Assembly: GCF_964204645.1 (NCBI RefSeq)
Contig: NC_134033.1
Span: forward strand, 8,964,231-9,028,230
Reading direction: 5' to 3'
Source: Tubulanus polymorphus
Taxonomy: Eukaryota; Nemertea; Palaeonemertea; Tubulaniformes; Tubulanidae
Length of the DNA stretch: 64,000 bases
How positions within the stretch are numbered: position 1 is the first letter of the stretch; each line of letters starts with the position of its first letter. This document shows, piece after piece, positions 25,401 to 34,400 of this stretch. The notes beneath the pieces are model-generated. The model made no database searches. It saw only the letters and a list, made by a program, of their open reading frames with translations, and was not told where the DNA came from. The position numbers and the translations under genes are program-made.

Positions 25401-28400
25401 CACGCCCGCGGCGATCGTAATGTCTGGCCCACCACTAACACCCCCTGAAAAATCCTGTGTCCGGGCCTTCTACTTGTGCACCAAGTTTGAAAAAAATTTC
25501 TCGAGTAATTAAGAGCTATCGCACCAACGCTCTTTTCCAATGCGGCCCCCTGATGGCCAAAATTTAAACTTAAGCAACCTGAATTTAAAAAGGAATGTAC
25601 ATTGACCTCGGACCATTTCCTACCTGTGTACCAAGTTTGAGAAAAAATATCTCAAGAAATAAAAGGTCTATTGCGCTAACATCATTTTCAAATGCGGCCT
25701 CCTGTTCAAACTTCAGCAACCTTATTTCATGTTCAACAAAATTTGGCAAATTTTGAAAGTAGGTGAATGACTTCAGTAGTTATAGATGTTTATAATCATG
25801 TGGCAGCGGCAGACGGACATGTCAAAATCTATATGCCCAGACTAACATCCAGTGGGGGCATAAAAATCAATGGAAAGTATGCCACAGTCAACTGCAGATT
25901 TCTCAATTGCCTACGCATTTCAAATTTGATTTGGAGATTTGTTTTTACACAAGGATTCACTTAAACATATCAACATAATTAGAAAAGACCGAACGCTTCC
26001 TTGATAAACACAGCACTTTTCCCCTTAACAAAGATTACAGCTAAAATCGATATCAAAGTATCATTAGTCATTGGATGATTTGAAAATCAACCTAGACAAT
26101 TTGAGAACAAAGCCTAAAAGTTCTCAATCACACAAACAAATTTTTCCTTTCGTTCTTCCAGTGAAAATTACAGCAGTATTTACAGGGCACTTAGTAAATA
26201 CATTTAAGAACCTAATCATTATTCCATGAGACGAAGAAACCATAAATTTCACATGCACATAATAATGAAAAAGTTCCATAAGCCGATGTCGGAGATTGTG
26301 GGTTTTATTACAAAGTATGTCATCAATGAAATAATGAAGGCTGTCAAAAAAAGAACAGCACAAAACTATTTACCTAAATACCGAACAAGCCTTTGTCAGT
26401 GTGAATTGAAATTTATATACCACCACTGAAACATTCAAACAAGTTTTTGTTTACGATACAGCACCCGGCGTTACCCATGAATTGAATAAAAAAGCTTTCT
26501 ACTCAGAACCCAGTAAAAAGTCTCTTACCGAAAAAATCCCTGTGAGCAGTATTCAGAAACACCAGTCTAGTTGAAAACTGAAGAGTTTAGTTGTACATAA
26601 GTTGTAAGTAGAAGATTTGTTAAGAATTTTCACATGCAGGTTTAATCTTAATGTGGGAAAATGTGTGTTCATAAATTTACAGAGATTGGGTTCAGTAGTA
26701 CAAATAGTAGTACAAAGTAGTACAAACCAGGCTAAATCCATTTTGGTGTTTTAACTGATTCAACGAAATTAAGACTAGCCTTAAACATAGGTAACGATCG
26801 ATAACGCAGGCGTCCTAACGAATAAAAGGATGAACAAATTTGTTGGGCAGGGTTCGAATTTCACGATAGCAATTGACAGCTTTTGGAAAAGATGAATTAG
26901 TTGTATAATATGATAACAATTTAATTACAATAGCTGTTGATTTGTTTGTACAGACGGCTACCAAATACTGTCCATTAAATTTCATTGACATTGACAATTT
27001 CAATCACCGACACCAGATTTTTTCGGATCAAAATTCTGTAACTAAAAGTTCGTCACTAAATAGAAAGTTCCAGTGGCTGATGCTAGCACAAAACTCTATT
27101 TCCTATGGAACGCGATAAATGAAAAAAATATGAGCGCTGCAGAGACTTATGTTTTTTGCAACGTTATAGCGTCCCGACATAAGAATCTATATTTCGACAG
27201 TGACGTAATACTTATATGCATAGGCGACGATGTAAGTTTTTGCATAAGCAGCGCTCATATTTTTTCATTTATCGCGTTTCACAATTTCTGTACAGTGCTG
27301 CCACCTAACAAAGAGAACTTTATCTGCTATGAACCTGAAATTTGATCTGAATTATAAAACTTCCAATACATGAAGGCCCTATATTCATTCCTTAAGTAGT
27401 TTCTAACTTAATTGTTACACGTATTCATCAATTGAATTAATTTCAATCACATGTGATTATGAATTATGACCCAACTCTAATAATTCGATTTTTAATGTTT
27501 AACTTTGACAAATTTTATTGACAATATTATGATTGATATGAAGTCATGTAACCAAATAACATTGAATCTCATATATGATTAGTTTTCAATGTTCATAGAA
27601 CACATCACCAGGTATTGTTTTCAAAATGGGCACTTTTGACTAGACTTGCTGTGGATCACTTCCGCCATCCATAACAAGTCTAAAAGTAACTTATAAGGTT
27701 TTGGGATATAGGCACTTTGGAAGCAATGTTTTATTGCTGCGGCCAAAAGCCGATTTTGGACAGATTCTTAATATTGTAATGGCGAATTGACTTAATTTCT
27801 TCAAAAACGTGGTATTCAAAGAAAAAAAAAACGTCATTCAGTACATTATTGCCGCGGCTTTACTAAATAGTATAAATTAGTCCTAAAAAGTAGTAGTGAA
27901 TAAGGTATAAAAATGGTTCAAGTTAAGTGTCTGTAAGCAGCCACATTATCTAACATCTTCCAACATTAAATTGCAGAGTATGATTCATTAAAGTTGATTT
28001 AAAAGCCTTATTATATCATGTGTTGTACAGGACAAGTGTTGTACAGGACAAAATTATTTAGCAGTTAGCGGATACCCCATGGTAACCATGATGATTTTGA
28101 CTATCAGAATTGTAAGATATACTCATATACTAAGAAGAAATTAGATTCATTAAGCAAATGGGTCACTTTTATCTCTGGAAATTTAAATAAATTGCCCATG
28201 GGCAAAGTGTGGTTTACCATGAAAGCTAGAGGTTGTTTGGAGTAAGGGGCATTGCTTGAAAAATCTTTTTAATTCGAGACTTCAAAGTTCTAGAAGTTTA
28301 TAGTGTATCTTATCTTTCTTAAAGAATTATTTTGTAGTCAAATAAGACCAAAGATAAACATTTGTTTATGATCTACGTCCAAAATTTCGTAGGGTAAAGG

Positions 28401-31400
28401 TAGGAGCGGCATTGGAAACTATTTTATATTTTCAAAAAAACATTTTTCACAATATGAAAAAATATTCAAATAAAATTCATATGTCACATATCAGAGGGTG
28501 GCTGAATATTGAGTCTTGGAAACGAAACCTCTTCCAATGTGTGGCCGCGGAACACCGGGGCTTAGTATTAGATCGTTTTAAATCCTGGAATTTACCACTA
28601 AAACACCGGGGCGTAGCATTAGATCGTTTTAAATCCTGGAATTTACCACTACAATCAGACCTCGACCTATACCTATAGGTTGCTGCTTAGTATTTTCAGG
28701 TCACAAGAAATTACAATTTATTACAAATTCTATCAAACAAAACACAGCGCTCATCTGCTACGACGATTATTCAGCCTGTTATCATACCAAAAGTGCACGC
28801 GCCAAGCAGTGTTACAGCATCACCATATAGTAGTCTGTATGAGTGTGTGTTTGCGTGTGCTACGAGCAATAATGCTTGTAGGTGTGTGCATCAGTCTAAT
28901 GTTAGCGCTCCCGGGCACGTGGAGGCTTTGTGTAGTGAACGTTCGCTTCACTTCAATCTCAATCAACACAATCACCGGGTATTAAAATGAAACAATACCT
29001 ATGGCGATATGTGAAATAATCATATTCTCACCAGCAATGAGCATTTAAATTCTCACATACATGGCACCCAGGAAGAAAGACACTCAATATTTGGATGGAT
29101 ATATAAAAGCTGTGGGTACTGGAGTGTGTAATGGGTAGTGTAGTGTGATCTGTGTGCATTTGTGGCCAGCACACAGATCACATTGTTCAATGGGGTTTGG
29201 TCCAGGACTCGCGAGATTTTCAACAACACGGAAGTAACGTGTAATAAATGAAATTGCATGACTACCTACCACCCCTCGTTATATTTGGAAAACTAAACGT
29301 TGGCACTGACTAAAAATTAGTAATTACATTTTAGAAATGGCCAGAATTTTAACTTAGGTTCTATCTCATTTTTATTTTACAATTGCGATTCGTATAATTT
29401 TTCTATAAACGGCCGTTAAGGCTTCATGTTTCGTCTGCAATTCACTGCAAATAGTTACGCAACTATGCACATTTCAGTGTTTTTGGCAGCTGAACACTCA
29501 ATCGCACTCGAAAATTGAGAGAGTGGCCATGTTTGTGCTTGCCGCTTCGCGTAAATCCCGCGCGGTGGCGCAACCGCGCGGAGTGGGGCCGATACGTCTA
29601 GTCCATTATGAAACGTTCGCCATTAATGGCTTTCCCATAATTATTTTAGTAGCCCAGGAATTCCCCGTATATCCCAAAAACAGCCAATCACATTTGCTCG
29701 TAGAGACGCCCCCAATTGAGGTCATTGCATTTTATACGCAAGAGCTTAGAATTTTCCCGCCAAAAACAGTTTTTCGTCGAATCTAAACAAAGTTGACCAT
29801 GTCATCGATGGAGGTTCGTCATGTCTTCAATCGCATTGATTATAAATTGTTTAACCCGAGAACCAATGAAAAAAATGCTCACATAAAAAACGTACCGCGA
29901 TTTTACATGAATTGGCTCGATGCCAACCTCATACTGCTGAGAAAGGTAAACCAAAAAGGTAGTTCTTGATATATTTAGTCATTAGACACATATAGATATT
30001 ATATAAAATAACATTGAAACTTCATTCAATTCCAATCATAAAGGCCCTAACCCTATAGTGCCCAGTGACGCATTTCACAAGTATTTTTCAGGATATGACT
30101 TTGGTAGGAGAAATTTCACATTTCTGATTGCATAGAGAACTTAACATGTTTAGAATCCTGACATATAGGGCATTTGTTAATATTTGACACCTTAATTGGC
30201 TGTCTATAGCAAATTTAATTTTTCACAAATCTAGGGTACTTTCAGGAGAATCGCCCCTGTCAGCTTTTCATAAAATGGCAAATGATGCATTCTGTGGGTT
30301 GAATTTTTCCAAATACACTCCCAGCTCGATAGACTAGTCAATCCCAGGCTAATAATTTACAGAATTCAATCATGCTTTCATAAGTAGCACAGACAGCGAC
30401 TGGAGCTGGCAGGAACAAATACCTCAGATAAATCTTTTCCCTTGGTCTTATTGATTTGAATGCGGAATAGAATTGAATTTTCTGAAATTTGCTCAATAAA
30501 ACAAAATTGAATTGGATTTGCTGTTTAACCTTGTTCAATAAAGTAAAATTGAATTGGATTTGGTTTTTTTTTCAGAATAAAATTTGATTGAATTTGCAGT
30601 TTGAGCACATGGCTAATTAGCATATAAAGGTCATCCATCCAATTGAGAAAAAGCTATTTTTCCGGACTTTGCACAATTGCCAATGATATTTTCTGTAGTG
30701 CAAATAAAAATATTCCTCTCAAAAACCAAATCAACTAAAGATTTCACAGAAATTGATATTGAAATACCATTTTAGATCTTAAAATAAAACCCGGAAGTAA
30801 AACAGTAGACGATGCCGCGAGTTCACGTGAACACCTGCTGATCTCTGCGGCTAAGCCAATCATAGAGGAGTCTTTGCTTTCCGATTGGCTTTTTAAAACA
30901 GATATTTTTCCGATCAGATTTTCGCGAAACAAAGCTCATATAAATTTTAACGAGGCCCCTCTTCAAAATTCCGCTTCATAGGGGTTGGAGAATGGATAAT
31001 GCTCTAATGAATGATTTGTATGAATATATGCTCAGTTGCACAGTCAAAGAGCCTTTACTCTGGAAACCATGTCATTTAAATTCGCTCCATTTGTATAGTA
31101 ATAGGCTCAGCCTACAGCTCGCCTAAAAATTCTCTCTGAAAATGTGAGTCACCAGTGATCTTGTACCATGTAGCGAAGCTGTGGTATGAAAGTCACTGGT
31201 GACTGTGTACCATGTAACGAAAGGGTTTATGTAAAACGATTATTGTTTTATCCTATCTAAAATCATTCTTTTGAGCGTGCTGATCACACAGAGTACATCT
31301 GTTTTAATTGATTTGAAAATTCTTAGAATTTAAAATAGATTTCTGTGTCCAGACTATGATAAACTAGTGATCAAAAATTACCTTAACAAATAACAGGGAT

Positions 31401-34400
31401 TCTTAGTATAAATTTCCGAGTAAAATACTCAAAGCTACATCTTAGAGGCCAAGTGATAACTATCCGTTTCAAACAGGTGTGTGAATGAGCACTGACTTTA
31501 TCCGCTCTAAATTTGGCTTGTTTCAGGTACAGACCGATTTATAAGTCTAACTAGCAGTACTACGAACGTGGCTAGTATCAGCATACATAACCAAAACAGG
31601 CTTACTGAGCACCAAATCATGTGTGAACCCAACTAGATCTGTAAACGCTATATTAAACGCAAACAGTAAATGTACTTCCCAAGCCCAGAATCTCATTTGA
31701 ATGCTTATGTCTCTATGGTGTATTCATGTCTGATGCTTTCAAGCATCTATTTTGTTGACCAAGATGTTTAAGTGAGGATAAGAATATCTTCTTATCTTTA
31801 CAGATGGCTGGAAGGTTGAATTTGACTAAATTGGCAACAAAGGTCAGCTTTGCGAGTAAGTTTCATTATAAGGTTTAAGTAGAGATAGGACTTTGATGTT
31901 GTGGCTTAGAGGCTAGCCAGCTGTGACACGATGGATACTGACAAAACTAAGCAGAAATGCGATCATAGCCCAGTACGGAAGCGTCCTGGGGACATATCTA
32001 AGTTAAATAAGAGTTAAATATGATTTTTGGAGGTTTATTCCGAGTTACAAACTCGTTTTCTCAGTTGAATGTGATTTTTGAGGTTAATTCCGAGATTGTA
32101 ACTCGGAATAAACTAGATTTCTCTGATGCGATTTTTGGAGGTTTATTCCGAGTTTGTTACTCATTGGAATAAACCTCCAAAAATCGCATTTAATTGAGAA
32201 AACAAGTTTATTCCGAGTAAAAAACTATGTTTAGAGAGAAACTTTACAATAGATTGTGGTAACAAAATATGCATACGTAGGTACCGATATAAATAGATAA
32301 ATTATATATTATTCAATATTTAACTCCCCCTGGTGGCAAGAACTAAGAATTAGGTGATTCCAATTCCAAGTGAGATGTATCTTACCACAGTGCTCATGAC
32401 CATCAAATATCATGACTATAAGTTAAAACCTCATGATATTTTCCTCAAAAAACTTTTTTTCCACCTAGGAATGAATACTGATGACACTAAGATGGCCGCC
32501 AATTGCGTGGTAATAAGCTGATCAAAAAATTGTTTGCATGTTTTAAAATGCCCTTTCCACAGAATACCCATCACAAATTTCAATGACAAAAATCAGTAGG
32601 AAGCTACAGGAGTCCGAAGTCAGGCCAAAATTGACATTTTTTGGTGCAAAAAAGGACACAGGGCGGCCATCTGGAGTCCGATCACCCCAATTTTTCTCAT
32701 GCCCATGAGCCCATGGGGCATACTAATATATACGAAAGATCAAGATAATTGATCAAAGTGTCTTGAAAATTTCTCTCGAAAACTTGAAAAATCTGTAAAA
32801 AGTGCTGATTTTGGCAAACAACAATGGCTGCCCATTGGCCATCTTGATTCTGACTGGACAAGTTTTTGGGCTGAAAATGTGTCTAGGGTAGATACATGTG
32901 TAAACCAAATACGAAGGCATTACATTCAAGCCTCTTTAAAACTTCCCAAAATAACTGGATTGCGTCTACGCATGGACGAAAAGTGAACGCAATAGGCTGC
33001 TGGGACTTAAGTCCCAAGTGGGCTAAAAATTAAGGCTGCTGGTCCATTTATTCAGTGCGCAGCAGTGTTTAGCTCATGCGCAATTGATTTTTTCAACTGC
33101 TGGGAAATCCCTTGATATCTATACTATTGGGGCGTGCACCGTAAACTGTTTATAAATAATAATTATTCTATTAAGGTATCAGTACTCTAGTTTGAGTGAC
33201 ATGAAGTTTAGTCTGACTGACTGTTTATGTAATTATTGATATGCGGTTAATCAATTGTTCATAGGGGTGCTTGACTTTTACAAGGGCACTTTTCTTTTCT
33301 AGGGGCGACCGGCCCCTCAAAAACCCCACATGGAGAACATTGCTACTTTGGGGATACTTAGGGTAACCAAGTATGTCTATCATGGACCTGGAAAGTATTT
33401 TCTGATTAAGATACTTACTGTATATCTGATGATAGGGGTAAATATGATCCACAGCAATGCATACCACAAATTGACATCGGACCATTCAACATAAATATAT
33501 GGAATCCAAACCTGTAACAAGAACCAAAATTCTTAACAAAAACATGGATTTCCCTAAATTAACATGATGGTGGATGTTTAATCCAGTAGGCCTATCAAAA
33601 TTAAACATCAGGACCCAGTTCCACAGTCGTGAGTTAGGGTTAACCCTGAGTTAAAGTTAGTTCATTTTCAATGAGTTAACCCAGAGTCAAATCTTAACTC
33701 AGAATTGTGGAACTGGGCCCTGTACATGTACACTAGAGTTTAAGCATTTAAAATTCATAAAGATTTCATTATAGGCCTACTCCTTATTCTTAAGATTTAG
33801 AATATGCGCGCTTGTCATTAATGTTTACCACGGCGGTGAGCAGTTGCCATATAGAATCATTTGCAGTTTCCTGGAAAACAGCAGGCCCTAGGCCTATCGA
33901 TCAGAGTCATTCTTAAAGTTTGTCTAAGACTCATTTGAAATCAAGTAAGGTAGACTATGAATTGTCACAGAGTGAAAATCACCACGGCACTGTACTACTT
34001 TGCTTAATCTAAAATTTTGATCATATTTCCTATATGTCGCATCCCAGGGACCTGCCACATACTGGTACTTGCCAATGAGGCCAAGACAACGTAGGGGCGG
34101 GGATAGTTCAATTGATTTGAGTGAATTCTGAATGGCAGAGTGAACAGCATTTTTAGGAGCATAAATACCATTGAAAAATTTGATTATATATGGCAGATAA
34201 TAGGTGTAGCAGCACATAATGTGAAATCTATTTCCAACAAACCGGGTTAAGACAATAGATTTATTGGAGTCCTGTTCAAGAACAAGAAAATTAAATATTT
34301 CGTTACAAAATTGTCAAGTTAAGACCTAGCCAGTTACAATACTAGGTTTTTGCTAAACTTATTTACCCAGTAGCCAGTTATTGAAACAATATGATTTTGT

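Noticed and set aside
27073-27345. 90-codon plus-strand frame
   Set aside because: It runs through the palindrome at 27098-27281 and has no motif.
32225-33027. Possible tRNA-derived SINE
   Set aside because: No A/B-box pair could be seen, and the sequence is plainly the Helitron-like family.
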